Positions 44,842-54,100 of a stretch of DNA of 64,000 bases are shown here, in pieces. Within the stretch, counting starts at the first letter, position 1. Every line of letters begins with the position of its first letter. Origin of the DNA: Halonotius roseus (lineage in GTDB: Archaea; Halobacteriota; Halobacteria; Halobacteriales; Haloferacaceae). The stretch covers positions 248,001-312,000 of the forward strand of contig NZ_SESI01000003.1 in NCBI RefSeq assembly GCF_006861655.1. Reading direction: 5' to 3'. The notes under the pieces are model-generated. The model saw only the letters and a program-made list of their open reading frames with translations. It was not told the DNA's origin and ran no database searches. A program made the translations under genes and the position numbers.

Positions 44842-45969
44842 CTAATCGCCCGCCGGCAACACGCTTTCGGCGCGGGCGTTCGGCAGCGTGAGGATGAACT
44901 GCGCGCCCTGCGGCTCGTTGTCCTCGACAGTGACGCTGCCGCCGTAGGTCTCGACGATCGAATCCACGAAGTAGAGGCCGAACCCCGAGCCGCCCGCACT
45001 CCCGCTCGTTTCGCCGCGCTCGAAGATCCGTTCTTTCCGTGCGTCATCGACGCCGGGGCCGTCGTCGGCGACGACGATCTCGACGGTGTCACCGTCGCGT
45101 TCGGCCGTCACCTCGATATCGACGGGCTCGGGTTCGGTGTGTTTGACCGCGTTGATCAGCAAGTTCCGCAACACGTCGACGAACAGTTCGTTCGCCTGGA
45201 CGGCCGCGTCGTCGTCGCAGTCGACGGTGACGGTCACGCCCTCGCGGATGCCTTCGATCTCTGCGACGAGATCGGCCATCACGTCGTCGACGACGAACCG
45301 CTGGAGTTCGGTCGTATCCTCGCTGGTCAGCGTGTCCAGAATATCCCTGATCTTCTCGGTGAGATCGACGATGTTGTCGCTCCATTCGAGGATCGTCTCG
45401 GCCTTCTCGCCGGGCTCGCCGTCGAGTTCGTCGGCGAGGCCGTAGACGTTGCCACGAATGATCTGCATGCCGTTGAGCATGTCGTGGCGAAGGATGCTGT
45501 TGAAGAATTCCATCTGATCGCGGTGTCGGCGAAGTTGGCGTTCGTTCTTGCTCCGCTCGATGGCGTGGCGCATCGATTTCACGATGGTTTCGGGGCCGCT
45601 TTCGCCCTTGACGAGGTACTCTTGGGCACCCTGTCGGATCGCTTCGAGTGCGGTCTCCCTGTCTCGGAGTCCCGTCTGGACGATGATCGGCACGTCGAAC
45701 TCCGCGTCACTAAACCGGCGTAGCGTCTCGATGCCGTTCGAGTCCGGCAGGCCGAGATCGAGGAACACGGCGTCGAACGTCCGCTGGTTGCAGGCGTCGA
45801 TGGCGGCCGACAGCGACGACTCCCGCTCGATCTCGATGTCGTTGACGAAGGCGTACTCGATGCCCTGTTCGAGGTTCTTTCGGAGGAACAGGGCATCGTC
45901 GTCGCTGTCCTCGACGACGAGCACCGTGACCTCGGCTAAGCCCTCGGTAGTCAGTTGTGAGGATGTCAT
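44842..45969 (-). CDS. Receiver-histidine kinase, third gene of a signalling operon
   Basis: A 375-aa protein with an N-terminal receiver (residues 15-135; VVEDSDDD, phosphoacceptor in AVFLDLGLPDSNG, late Lys in YLVKGESG), an H-box ILRHDMLNGMQII (about 168) and an ATPase domain (LLINAVKH, DDGPGVD, GSGFGLYFV). ATG 45969 overlaps the stop of the response regulator (ATGA), so the two are translationally coupled. It probably receives phosphate from the upstream kinase and relays it. Confidence 0.93.
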   Translation of the reverse strand: MTSSQLTTEGLAEVTVLVVEDSDDDALFLRKNLEQGIEYAFVNDIEIERESSLSAAIDACNQRTFDAVFLDLGLPDSNGIETLRRFSDAEFDVPIIVQTGLRDRETALEAIRQGAQEYLVKGESGPETIVKSMRHAIERSKNERQLRRHRDQMEFFNSILRHDMLNGMQIIRGNVYGLADELDGEPGEKAETILEWSDNIVDLTEKIRDILDTLTSEDTTELQRFVVDDVMADLVAEIEGIREGVTVTVDCDDDAAVQANELFVDVLRNLLINAVKHTEPEPVDIEVTAERDGDTVEIVVADDGPGVDDARKERIFERGETSGSAGGSGFGLYFVDSIVETYGGSVTVEDNEPQGAQFILTLPNARAESVLPAGD

Positions 45970-46409
45970 TTTTCGGGTACTTTGACGAAGTTGATCCAAA
46001 ACTGGTCGATGCTGTCGACGACGCCCATGAACCCCTCGAAATCGACGGGTTTCGTCAGGTAGGCGTTGGCGTTGAGTTCGTAGCTGCGGACGATGTCTTC
46101 TTCGGCCTCCGAGCTCGTGAGCACGACCACCGGGATCGTTCTGAGGTCGGGTTCGCCCTCTATGGCTTCCAAGACCTCGTCGCCGTCCATCGTCGGGAGG
46201 TTCAGATCCAGCAGGATGATGTCCGGTCGCGGCGCGTCGGCGTGTTCGTCCTCCTGTCTGAGGAACGTCATCGCGTCCACGCCGTCGCGGACGACATGGA
46301 GGTTGTTCAGTACGTTCTGCTGTTCGAAAGCTTTCTTTGTCAGAAAGATGTCATCTTGGTCGTCCTCGACCAGCAGGATCTCGACCGGTTCGGCGTGCGT
46401 AGTTTCCAT
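45966..46409 (-). CDS. Single-domain response regulator (Rcp1-like)
   Basis: A 147-aa receiver alone: ILLVEDDQDDI, phosphoacceptor Asp in IILLDLNLPTMDG, Thr/Ser in VVVLTSSEAEED and Lys in AYLTKPVDFEGF. The long alpha4-beta5 region and the lack of an output domain match regulators of the Rcp1 type that pair with multi-PAS kinases. It is 14 bases after the large kinase and overlaps the next gene. Confidence 0.94.
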   Translation of the reverse strand: METTHAEPVEILLVEDDQDDIFLTKKAFEQQNVLNNLHVVRDGVDAMTFLRQEDEHADAPRPDIILLDLNLPTMDGDEVLEAIEGEPDLRTIPVVVLTSSEAEEDIVRSYELNANAYLTKPVDFEGFMGVVDSIDQFWINFVKVPEK

Positions 46410-46423
46410 CTGTGTGTCCTCGA

Positions 46424-49400
46424 TCAGTCCGCAGTCTCTCTCTGTTCTTTGGGAATAGTGAACTTGAATGTTGACCCCGTCGTGTCAGATTCGACCCAAA
46501 TCTCGCCGCCGTGCCGAGAGGCGATCCGCTCGCAGATCGCCAGCCCGATTCCGCCCTCACCACCCTCCTGATCGGTCGTCGCCTGTTGGAAGATCTCGAA
46601 AATGCGGTCGTGGTGCTGCTCGGCGATCCCCGGCCCGTTGTCGGCGACCGCGAACTCCCACGCGTTGCCGGTGTCGGTCACTGACACCCCGATTTTCGGC
46701 GGGTCGCCACCGTGTTGGATCGCGTTTTTGACGAGGTTCTGGAACAGTTGGCCGAGTTGGTTGCGGTCGGCGGTCACCGTTGGCAACGACTCAGCGTCGA
46801 TCTCGGCGTCGGTTTCGTCTCTGAGCACCGCCAGTCCCTCCAGCGTTTCGCCAAACACGCTGTCGGCGTCGACGGCCTCGAAGTCCTCACCGCGGGTTTC
46901 GACCCGCGAGTACTGCAACAGCGCGTCGATCATCGACGACATCCGCGAGGCGTTGCTCGCCGCGCGGTCGATGTAGAACTGGGCGTCGTCATCGAGATCG
47001 TCGCGATATTCGGACTCCAACAGGTCGAGATAGCTCGTGACGCTCCGCAGCGGCTCCTTGAGGTCATGGGAGGCGATGTAGGCGAACTCCTGGAGGTTCT
47101 CGTTTGACTCCTCCAGTTTGTTTTTGTACGTTTCCAGTGCCTGTTCGCGTTCGGCCCGCTGGAAGGCTGCGGCGGCGTGACTCGCCAGCATCGACAGCAG
47201 ATTGCGGTCGGTCGCGCCGAACGCGCCCGACTCCTCGGCCGCAACGACCAACAGCCCGTCGCTGTCGATGGGGTACAACAGCATCGACGACAGCGATGTC
47301 TCCGGGTGAGAGGGCTCCTCGACAGCCGCGTAGTCGTCGACGATCCGTGGCGATCCATCGCGGAACGCCGCCATCTCGGCCGATCCGGGCTCGATCCCGG
47401 CGAGTTCGTCGCCGGCCGTAAGCTGGTCGGCCGCCTCCGAGGCTCTCCACGGTACCAGCCGGTCGGCCTCGGCGTCGTACTCCCACATCACCTGCACCGG
47501 ATCGTCGAGCACCGCGCCGGCGATGTCGACGACGCGCTCGGCGACCGCCGCGGGCGAGGTCGCCGTGATGAGATCCTTGGTCGTCTCGCTGATGATTTCG
47601 AGCTGTTCTTCGCGCCGCTTGCGCGCGGTCACGTCGGTCGCCGAGACGACGAGGGCGACAACCTCGCCGTCGCCGTCAGTCACCGGGCGCAACGAGCCCT
47701 CGGCGGTGATCCATTCGTCGTCGCCGACCGGGTGGTCAGCCTCGTAGTGGACGTACTCGCCGTCGACCGCGCGGTCGATCCACCCCCGAAGATCGGCTTG
47801 GAGGTCGGCGTCGTAGTCCCACCACGGCGTTTCGGGGAACGGGGCACCCTCCAGTGTCGCCCGGTCGGCACCCGCGAGTTCGACCGCTTTCTCGTTGACC
47901 TGCTGGATCACGCCGTCGGTGTCGAGAACGGCCATGAGGAGCTGTGGGTCGTTGACGACGGCTTCGAACCGGCGTTCGCTCCGCCGGAGCTCCTGCTCGC
48001 GGGCCTTCCGTTCGGTGATGTCGCGGGCGATGCCGGCCACCCGGACGATCTCGCCGTCGTTGTAGATCGGCTCGCCTTTGACCGACACCCAGCGGCCGAA
48101 ATCCTCCTCGGCGTTGACCCGGTACTCGGCTTCGGTCGACTCGCCCTGTTGGAGGCGTTCGATGGCGTCCATGGCGATTCCACGGTCGTCGGGGTGGATG
48201 CCCGCCGCGAAATCCATCGAGTCGGCCTCCAAGTCGGCGATAGAGCGACCCCACACGTCCTCGTAGGCACTGTTGACGAACTGGATCTCGCTGAACTCGG
48301 CGTCGAACAGCCAGAACACGTCGTCGGTCGTCTCGGTCAACTGCCGGAGGATCGCCTCCTGGGCTTCGAGCCGCGTTTCGGCCCGCTTGCGGTCGTTGAT
48401 ATCGATGTGGATACCGGCAGCCCGCGTCGCTTCGCCGTCAGCGTCGCGGTCGACGACGCGGCCGAGTGCTTGCACCCACTGCCAGCCGCCGTCTTCGGTC
48501 TGGAGGCGAAACTCCTGTTCGTAGGTCTCGGTGTCGCCGGCAACGTGGGTCGACAACGCGTCGAGGGTGGCCTCGCGGTCGTCGGGATGGAGGAGTTCCT
48601 CCCATGTGTCGAACTCGAAGGCGAGATCGTCTTGCTCGTAGCCGAGCATCGTCGCCCACTGCTCGTTGAACTGTAGCTCGTCGGTTTCGATATCCCAGTC
48701 CCACGTCCCGATGTTCGCGCCGTCGATAGCGAGATCGTACCGGCTGCGGAGGCTCTGCTGTTCGGCCTTCCGGTCGGTGATATCAGTCGACAGCACTGAC
48801 AGCCCGTTCTCGTCGGGAAACACCTGCAGTTCGGTCCAGTAGTCGCCGGCCTCGTAATAGAACTCGCAGGTTCTCGGCTCCCCCGACGCCATGGCCTTGC
48901 GCAGCGTCTCGGCCATGACAGTGTCTTCGATCTCGGGATACTGCTCCCAGAGGTTCTCGCCGACGACCGATTCGGCGGGGACGCCCTGTCGCTCGGCCAT
49001 CGCATCGTTCCAGTAGGTGATCGTCCAGTCGGTATCGAGGGCGTAGTAGCCGCTGGTGATCCGTTCGGTCAGCCGGCGGTACTGGCGTTCCCGCTCGCGC
49101 TGTTCGAGTTCGTCGCTCATCCAGCCGGCCAGCAGTTCGACAAACGTCTCGTGACTGTCGGTAAACGCCGTCTCTCGTGGGTCGCGGTCGGCAAAACAGA
49201 TGGTGCCGTATGGCTCGCCGTCGACGCTGATCGTCGCCCCGAGATAGCAGGCCAACCCGAACCGCTGGTAGGCCGGGTCGTCGTCCCAGCCCTCCTCGCT
49301 GGCCTCTGTGACGGCGACCGGCTCGTCGGCGGCGACGGTGTGTCGACAGTAGGATTCGGCGGCCGGAGCCGTCGACCCCGCTTGGAGCTGTTCGTTTTCA

Positions 49401-49957
49401 CCCGCGCTGACGACGATCTCCTGTGTCTCGTCGGTCAGTCGGGCGAAATACCCCTGCTCGACGCCCATATGCTCGGCTCCGAACGATAGCAGGGCTTCGA
49501 CCTTCGTTTCGAACTCGTCGTCGCTGGCGGTGATCTCCTGGAGTCGGCGAAACGCGGTCTCCTGTCTGTCGACAACGCGTTCGCGTGTCGCTGTCGCCGT
49601 TTCGTCGGCCTCCGATTCTGTCGTCTCACCCTCGGTCGTCACCAACAACGATACACCATCGCCCTCGGGACAGATGCGGATCTCGACCGGCGCGTCGATT
49701 GCCTCGCTGTGGGCCGTAAACCGCTGGTCGGCGGCCTCGTCGATGGCCGCCTCGATTCGCTCGGTGAGGTTCCACGCCCTCGCGTCGGCGATCGCCTCGT
49801 CGATAGCGACACCTTGGCCCGCTTGGGCCGACTCGGCGAGAAACGGCTCTGTGGCCGCGTTCGCGTAGGTGATGTGGCCGTCATCGACGCCGATCACGGC
49901 CGCCGAGAGCCGCGCGAGTGCCCGGGATGGTTGCTCGCTGGATTCAAACGCGGTCAT
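46424..49957 (-). CDS. Large multi-PAS/GAF sensor histidine kinase, first gene of the operon
   Basis: An 1177-aa cytoplasmic kinase: PAS (about 10-105), GAF (about 140-290), four consecutive PAS/PAC units (about 290-775, including FNEQWATMLGYEQDDL), a second GAF (about 795-930), a HisKA helix with H-box YIASHDLKEPLRSV (about 960) and an ATPase domain (LVKNAIQHG, DNGPGIAEQHHDRIF, GGIGLAICE). The E-P in the H-box is that of phytochrome-like kinases. ATG 49957 is used; GTG 49963 is possible. It heads the kinase / regulator / receiver-kinase operon. Confidence 0.94.
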   Translation of the reverse strand: MTAFESSEQPSRALARLSAAVIGVDDGHITYANAATEPFLAESAQAGQGVAIDEAIADARAWNLTERIEAAIDEAADQRFTAHSEAIDAPVEIRICPEGDGVSLLVTTEGETTESEADETATATRERVVDRQETAFRRLQEITASDDEFETKVEALLSFGAEHMGVEQGYFARLTDETQEIVVSAGENEQLQAGSTAPAAESYCRHTVAADEPVAVTEASEEGWDDDPAYQRFGLACYLGATISVDGEPYGTICFADRDPRETAFTDSHETFVELLAGWMSDELEQRERERQYRRLTERITSGYYALDTDWTITYWNDAMAERQGVPAESVVGENLWEQYPEIEDTVMAETLRKAMASGEPRTCEFYYEAGDYWTELQVFPDENGLSVLSTDITDRKAEQQSLRSRYDLAIDGANIGTWDWDIETDELQFNEQWATMLGYEQDDLAFEFDTWEELLHPDDREATLDALSTHVAGDTETYEQEFRLQTEDGGWQWVQALGRVVDRDADGEATRAAGIHIDINDRKRAETRLEAQEAILRQLTETTDDVFWLFDAEFSEIQFVNSAYEDVWGRSIADLEADSMDFAAGIHPDDRGIAMDAIERLQQGESTEAEYRVNAEEDFGRWVSVKGEPIYNDGEIVRVAGIARDITERKAREQELRRSERRFEAVVNDPQLLMAVLDTDGVIQQVNEKAVELAGADRATLEGAPFPETPWWDYDADLQADLRGWIDRAVDGEYVHYEADHPVGDDEWITAEGSLRPVTDGDGEVVALVVSATDVTARKRREEQLEIISETTKDLITATSPAAVAERVVDIAGAVLDDPVQVMWEYDAEADRLVPWRASEAADQLTAGDELAGIEPGSAEMAAFRDGSPRIVDDYAAVEEPSHPETSLSSMLLYPIDSDGLLVVAAEESGAFGATDRNLLSMLASHAAAAFQRAEREQALETYKNKLEESNENLQEFAYIASHDLKEPLRSVTSYLDLLESEYRDDLDDDAQFYIDRAASNASRMSSMIDALLQYSRVETRGEDFEAVDADSVFGETLEGLAVLRDETDAEIDAESLPTVTADRNQLGQLFQNLVKNAIQHGGDPPKIGVSVTDTGNAWEFAVADNGPGIAEQHHDRIFEIFQQATTDQEGGEGGIGLAICERIASRHGGEIWVESDTTGSTFKFTIPKEQRETAD

Positions 49958-50037
49958 AGCCACTAAAGGGCAAATCGCTGTAAATAAATTGTGTCACTCG
50001 TGGCGCACTACCGACTACCTCGCGGCCAGTGGGGCCG

Positions 50038-50493
50038 TCACTCGGCGTCGCCACCCAGCTCCGCCCGTACCGCGCCAGCCGCGGCGTCGACCGCGACACC
50101 CTCGCGGGTGGCGACAAGCACGGCCGCCGCCTCCAGGGTGATCCCGAGTCGTCGCTGCGTTTCGTTGGCGGCGGCGACGGCCTCCTGTTTTTCCATCCCA
50201 GCGTCGGTCATCCGATCTAACAGCTGCTCGAAGGTCGACTGTTCGCGGAGGATATCGGTGTCAGGCGTGTAGTTCGATGGAATATCGACCGCATCGAGAT
50301 CGAAGGTCGCCACGAGGTCGCCATCGGCTTTCTCCAGGAGGCCGCGGCCGACCGCCACATCGACCAGTCGCTTGGCCTGATCCGGCGAAAACCACTCTCT
50401 GTCGAGCGAGAGCGCGACGACGAAGGCCCCCTCGCCCAGCCGGTCGGTGCCCTGCTGGCGGAAGGGAACGGCGACGGCGACCTTCAGGCTCAT
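50038..50493 (-). CDS. DUF2240 family protein
   Basis: A 151-aa protein starting at ATG 50493 (MSLKVAVAVPFRQQG). It has a winged-helix-like first half (EWFSPDQAKRLVDVAVGRGLL) and a helical C-terminus (KQEAVAAANETQRRLG). The layout matches DUF2240, an archaeal family of unknown function. It lies divergent from rps8e with 89 bases between the starts. Confidence 0.85.
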   Translation of the reverse strand: MSLKVAVAVPFRQQGTDRLGEGAFVVALSLDREWFSPDQAKRLVDVAVGRGLLEKADGDLVATFDLDAVDIPSNYTPDTDILREQSTFEQLLDRMTDAGMEKQEAVAAANETQRRLGITLEAAAVLVATREGVAVDAAAGAVRAELGGDAE

Positions 50494-50582
50494 AGATGAG
50501 GGAGACAACGAGGGCAACCTAACAGTTGCGACTTCCGGGGCGTTCCGAGCGATTCAAGTAGCTGCTGGTGGTTCTGGTGGGT

Positions 50583-50954
50583 ATGAAAGATCAGGGACGC
50601 TCGGCGCGGAAACGCACCGGCGGCCGGCTCAAACACGCCAGCAAGAAGAAGCGACACGAACTCGGACGCGAACCCGCCGAGACCACCGTCGGCGACACCC
50701 GACTCCAGGTCATCGACTCGCGCGGCACCGAGGACAAGCTCCGCGCGCTCTCGACGAACGTCGCCCAGCTCGCCGACGGCGGCGAGACGACCGAGGTCGA
50801 GATCGAGGATGTTGTCGAAAACCCGGCGAACGTCAACTACGCCCGCCGAAACATCATCACGAAGGGCGCGATCATCGAGACCAGCGAAGGCCAAGCCCGC
50901 GTCACCTCCCGGCCCGGCCAGGTCGGCCAGGTCAACGCTGTCGCCCTCGACTAA
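50583..50954 (+). CDS. rps8e: Ribosomal protein S8e
   Basis: A 123-aa small-subunit protein of archaea and eukaryotes. The basic opening MKDQGRSARKRTGGRLK, GDTRLQVIDSRG and NVNYARRNIITKGAIIET are the conserved elements. ATG 50583 gives the expected N-terminus. It is a single gene away from other ribosomal operons. Confidence 0.96.
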   Translation: MKDQGRSARKRTGGRLKHASKKKRHELGREPAETTVGDTRLQVIDSRGTEDKLRALSTNVAQLADGGETTEVEIEDVVENPANVNYARRNIITKGAIIETSEGQARVTSRPGQVGQVNAVALD

Positions 50955-51005
50955 CGCGGTTTCTTCTTTCGTCGCTTACAAGCCGACCCACGCCGAGAGG
51001 CCGGT

Positions 51006-51767
51006 ATGGAACTCGCCGAGTTCGTCAGTCGACTCGATGACCGTCTTGACACCGACGCCTACAGCGATGTCGACGCCAGCGCGAACGGGCTACAGGTCGG
51101 CCCCCCGGAAGCCACGATCGACCACGCGGCCTTCGCCGTCGACGCCGCCGAGGCGACGATCACCGATGCGGCCGACGCCGGTGGGGACGCCCTCGTCGTC
51201 CACCACGGGCTCTCGTGGGGCGGGATCGAACGCGTCACCGACCGCCAGTACGACCGGATCGCCGCGCTGGTCGACACCGACATCGCACTCTACGTCTCAC
51301 ATCTCCCGCTTGACGGCCAGCAAGAACTCGGCAACGCGGCCGTCCTCGCCGATCACCTCGGCCTCACCGACACCGAACCGTTCGGCTCGATGGGGCCGGT
51401 GACCGTCGGCCAGCAAGGAATGGCACCGGCATCGCTGACGCGAGACGAGTTGACAACGACGCTCGAAGCCGAACTCGAAACTGACGACGTGCAGGCTCTG
51501 GATTTCGGGCCCGAGAATATCGAGCAGGTCGCCATCGTCACCGGTAGCGGGACGGACTGGCTGGATGAGGCCCGCGAGGTCGGCGCGGACACACTCATCA
51601 CCGGCGAGGGCAAACAGCAGGTCTACCACCGCGCGCGGGAGGCCGGCGTCAACGTCATCCTGGCGGGCCACTACGCGACCGAGACCGGCGGCGTCCAGCG
51701 ACTCCAAGCACTCGCCGAGGAGTGGGGACTCACGACAAGCTATCACAGCCACCCAACCGGGCTCTGA
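51006..51767 (+). CDS. Nif3-like dinuclear metal centre protein
   Basis: A 253-aa Nif3/YbgI (GTP cyclohydrolase I type 2-like) protein. Metal ligands are VVHHGLSWGG near residue 62 and GHYATETGGV near residue 220. The family forms hexameric rings with two metal ions per subunit; the physiological reaction is not settled. It lies 51 bases after rps8e. Confidence 0.92.
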   Translation: MELAEFVSRLDDRLDTDAYSDVDASANGLQVGPPEATIDHAAFAVDAAEATITDAADAGGDALVVHHGLSWGGIERVTDRQYDRIAALVDTDIALYVSHLPLDGQQELGNAAVLADHLGLTDTEPFGSMGPVTVGQQGMAPASLTRDELTTTLEAELETDDVQALDFGPENIEQVAIVTGSGTDWLDEAREVGADTLITGEGKQQVYHRAREAGVNVILAGHYATETGGVQRLQALAEEWGLTTSYHSHPTGL

Positions 51768-51778
51768 GCGCGGGGTCG

Positions 51779-52519
51779 TTACGGGTCGGTCGCGTCGTCG
51801 CCGCGATCGATCGCATCGTCAGCCGCCTCGGCAACACCGTCAGGCGATTCGGCAACACCGCCATCGGTCGCCGGCGCGGCCAGCAAGGAGTCGAGTGTTT
51901 TGACGCGATAGTCGCCGAGGACACACCGCCCCCGGGTGTCGTGGCCGTGGCGTTCGACATGCACCCCATCGAGGCCGGCGTTCCAGGCGGCCCCGATATC
52001 CACAGCCGCGTCGCCGACGAGCGCGCCGTGGTGATCGTCATCGACGCCCAACCCCGCCATCGCCTGCCGCACCGGCTCGGGATCCGGTTTCCAGCCGAGC
52101 TCATCGGTACAGCAGACGACCACGTCGAACCAGTCGGCGATATCAAGCTGGTGGAGGACTGGCTCGGTCAGAAACTCCTGGCAGTGGGTGACGAGGCCAA
52201 CCGGCGTCGATCGGTCGTCGACCGTCCGGAGCAACGCCGCGGCGTCGTCGTGGAGATAGGTCGCTTCCGCGCGCGCCTGGGGTTCCTCGATCTCGCGGAA
52301 GGCAGCCCAGAACGGATCGGGATCGATCCCCCACTCGGTGAGGGTTGTGTTGCGCGGGCCGCCGAGGCCGTGCCAGAGGATCTCGGCTTCCCGATCGGTG
52401 AACCGACGGTCGAGTCGCTGGCCGACACGGTCGAAGATATCGCGGATATACCCCCACTCCGCGTCGATGACCGTGCCGTCGAGATCGAATAGCCAGAAAT
52501 CGTACTCGTCGGTAACCAT
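51779..52519 (-). CDS. HAD-family hydrolase, phosphoglycolate phosphatase-like
   Basis: A 246-aa HAD phosphatase with a helical cap: DFWLFDLDGTVIDAEWG, motif II GLVTHCQ, Lys in LGWKPDPEPVRQAM and acidic motif LVGDAAVDIGAAWNAG. The C-terminal 30 residues are Ala/Asp-rich and likely disordered. It converges on the Nif3-like gene with 11 bases between stops. Confidence 0.9.
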   Translation of the reverse strand: MVTDEYDFWLFDLDGTVIDAEWGYIRDIFDRVGQRLDRRFTDREAEILWHGLGGPRNTTLTEWGIDPDPFWAAFREIEEPQARAEATYLHDDAAALLRTVDDRSTPVGLVTHCQEFLTEPVLHQLDIADWFDVVVCCTDELGWKPDPEPVRQAMAGLGVDDDHHGALVGDAAVDIGAAWNAGLDGVHVERHGHDTRGRCVLGDYRVKTLDSLLAAPATDGGVAESPDGVAEAADDAIDRGDDATDP

Positions 52520-53044
52520 CGACCCAAGGCTACGGCGGGCAGCTATATTTGTGTTGTGCCCGGACTCAGGGTGCTGTTCAAATTAGTGCGATTGGATTGA
52601 GAGCACCTCGAAAGCCCCCGGCGGCTCGACTCCCGGGACTCGCTGCGCTCCTCGCTCACTACGTTCGCTGTGGTGCTTGCGTCGTCCGGGTTCGGCGAGC
52701 CGCCGGCCCCTTTCAGTCCCACCCGCGTTGGCGAGTCAAACAGCCGCAGTCGGGCGGGACTGAAAGGGGCGATTCGCTGGCGGACGGCGGGCGACGCAAG
52801 CACTGCAGGAGCGAACGCAGTGAGCGACGAAGCGCGCAGCGAGCCCCCCGACGCCAGCGAGTCGGGGCTTTCGAGATGGTTTCGGTTTCTCTGGATTATC
52901 TGAACGCGACCGAAATCAAACCGGGACAAAAGATTATCCCGAAATAGGGCGATATCGAGGTACGGTTGGGTATCGGCCGGACGAGGCGAACACGGCTGTC
53001 GTGCGTTCGACACGTCTGGCTCGGACGCCCACCGGTGAGCTACC
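52520..53044. other. Gene-free region containing a palindromic element
   Basis: No convincing gene lies in these 525 bases. Most of it is the 269-bp palindrome at 52607-52875. The remainder holds the 5' flank of the HAD gene and of the DJ-1/PfpI gene. A 24-codon frame from 52875 is too short and unsupported to call. Confidence 0.6.
52607..52875. repeat. 269-bp imperfect palindrome (MITE-like)
   Basis: The outer ends CTCGAAAGCCCC (52607-) and GGGGCTTTCGAG (-52875) are complementary. Middle arms continue the match: CTCGCTGCGC...GTGCTTGCGTCG on the left against CGACGCAAGCAC...GCGCAGCGAG on the right. The inner arms GCCCCTTTCAGTCCCACCCG (52706-52725) and CGGGCGGGACTGAAAGGGGC (52751-52770) match at 19 of 20. 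It could be a non-autonomous transposable element or a structured transcript. Confidence 0.8.
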
Positions 53045-53578
53045 ATGAAACTTGAGGACACACGAATCGCCATGTTGGTCGGGCCGGGGTTCGAGGATCT
53101 CGAATTTTGGGCCGTCTACATGCGCATGAAGGAGGAAGGCGCACAGATCGATGTCGTCGGGGTGGAGGCCGGCGTGGAGTATACGGGCAAAAGCGGCGGG
53201 CTCACCGCCGAAACCGAGGTTCCTGCCGCGGATGTCGACCCGGCAGCCGTTGATGCGGTGTTGGTGCCCGGCGGCTGGACACCCGACAAGATCCGCCGCG
53301 ACGAGTCGGTTCTGGATCTTGTCCGAGATGCCCACGAGGCCGACAAGATCATCGGGCTGATCTGTCACGCCGGACTGGTCGGGATCTCCGCCGGCATCGT
53401 CGAGGGATCCGATGCGACAGGGTCGCAGGGTATCAAAGACGACCTCATCAACGCCGGGGCGAACTGGGTCGATGAGCCGGCGTTCCGCGACGGCAACATC
53501 GTCTGGGGCCGCGTCGTCGCCGACATCCCCGATTACAACCGCGTGCTGGTGGACGCACTGGCCGACAGCTCAGCATAG
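53045..53578 (+). CDS. DJ-1/PfpI family protein
   Basis: A 177-aa DJ-1/PfpI domain. It shows GPGFEDLEFW (acidic residue near the active site), VLVPGGWTPDKIRRDE and the nucleophile elbow IGLICHAGLV with the reactive Cys followed by His. Members act as proteases, glyoxalases or deglycases; the exact activity cannot be read here. ATG 53045, a single gene downstream of the palindromic region. Confidence 0.92.
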   Translation: MKLEDTRIAMLVGPGFEDLEFWAVYMRMKEEGAQIDVVGVEAGVEYTGKSGGLTAETEVPAADVDPAAVDAVLVPGGWTPDKIRRDESVLDLVRDAHEADKIIGLICHAGLVGISAGIVEGSDATGSQGIKDDLINAGANWVDEPAFRDGNIVWGRVVADIPDYNRVLVDALADSSA

Positions 53579-53672
53579 ACCGGGGGCTCGGACGGCGAGG
53601 CTATCGTGCGCCGAAGCCTCAGTCAATGGGGCTGCTCCGGCGCGTTTCACGCGACAGATAACTCGATCACTC

Positions 53673-53722
53673 GTCGCCCCTAATCGCCTCAGTCCCGCTC
53701 GTTAGTCGCCCCTAATCGCCTC
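53673..53722. repeat. 18-bp direct repeat at the 3' end of the LWR-salt gene
   Basis: GTCGCCCCTAATCGCCTC occurs at 53673-53690 and 53705-53722, 32 bases apart. The second copy encodes the last residues (EAIRGD) of the minus-strand gene; the first lies just beyond its stop, as if the gene end had been duplicated. Confidence 0.8.
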
Positions 53723-54088
53723 GCTTTCCCGGACGTGGATCGAACTGCCGAGATGTTGGTGGAGCACCTCCTCGACCGAGTCGGCGTTGAACCGTAAGAG
53801 ATCGGTCTCGATTTCGTTTTCGAGTGCCGCCCGGTAGGCCGCGTCGGTTTCGAGTTCGCTGAAGCTGACCTCGACAACGTCCACGCCGAGTTTGTCCGTC
53901 AGGAGTGCTCGCATGTGTTCAGCGTCGGCAACGTCGCCGCGCCAAAGATTGTGCTGGAAAAACAGCCAGCCGTCGGTTCCCGGCGTCGCCGCTGGGAGTC
54001 GACAGACCGTCTCGAAGCGATCGGGATCGACGCGGGCCGCTGGTGGGTCAAGCTGGATCGTCACCCGAAACACGTAGTTCGCCTGCAT
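53702..54088 (-). CDS. LWR-salt protein
   Basis: A 128-aa protein with a strand-rich N-terminus (NYVFRVTIQLDPPAARVDP), FFQHNLWRGDVADAEHMRALL containing the LWR motif, and an alpha/beta C-terminus. It matches the haloarchaeal LWR-salt family, whose function is not known. It lies 12 bases after hemA in the same direction, so it is likely the last gene of the haem operon. Confidence 0.87.
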   Translation of the reverse strand: MQANYVFRVTIQLDPPAARVDPDRFETVCRLPAATPGTDGWLFFQHNLWRGDVADAEHMRALLTDKLGVDVVEVSFSELETDAAYRAALENEIETDLLRFNADSVEEVLHQHLGSSIHVRESEAIRGD

Positions 54089-54100
54089 GCCAGCGGACAG

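Noticed and set aside
47177..48676. 499-aa plus-strand frame opposite the multi-PAS kinase
   Set aside because: Antisense frame; the minus-strand PAS and GAF repeats explain the region.
52549..52947. 132-aa frame through the 269-bp palindrome
   Set aside because: The translation is Arg/Ala-rich and follows the repeat structure, not a protein pattern.
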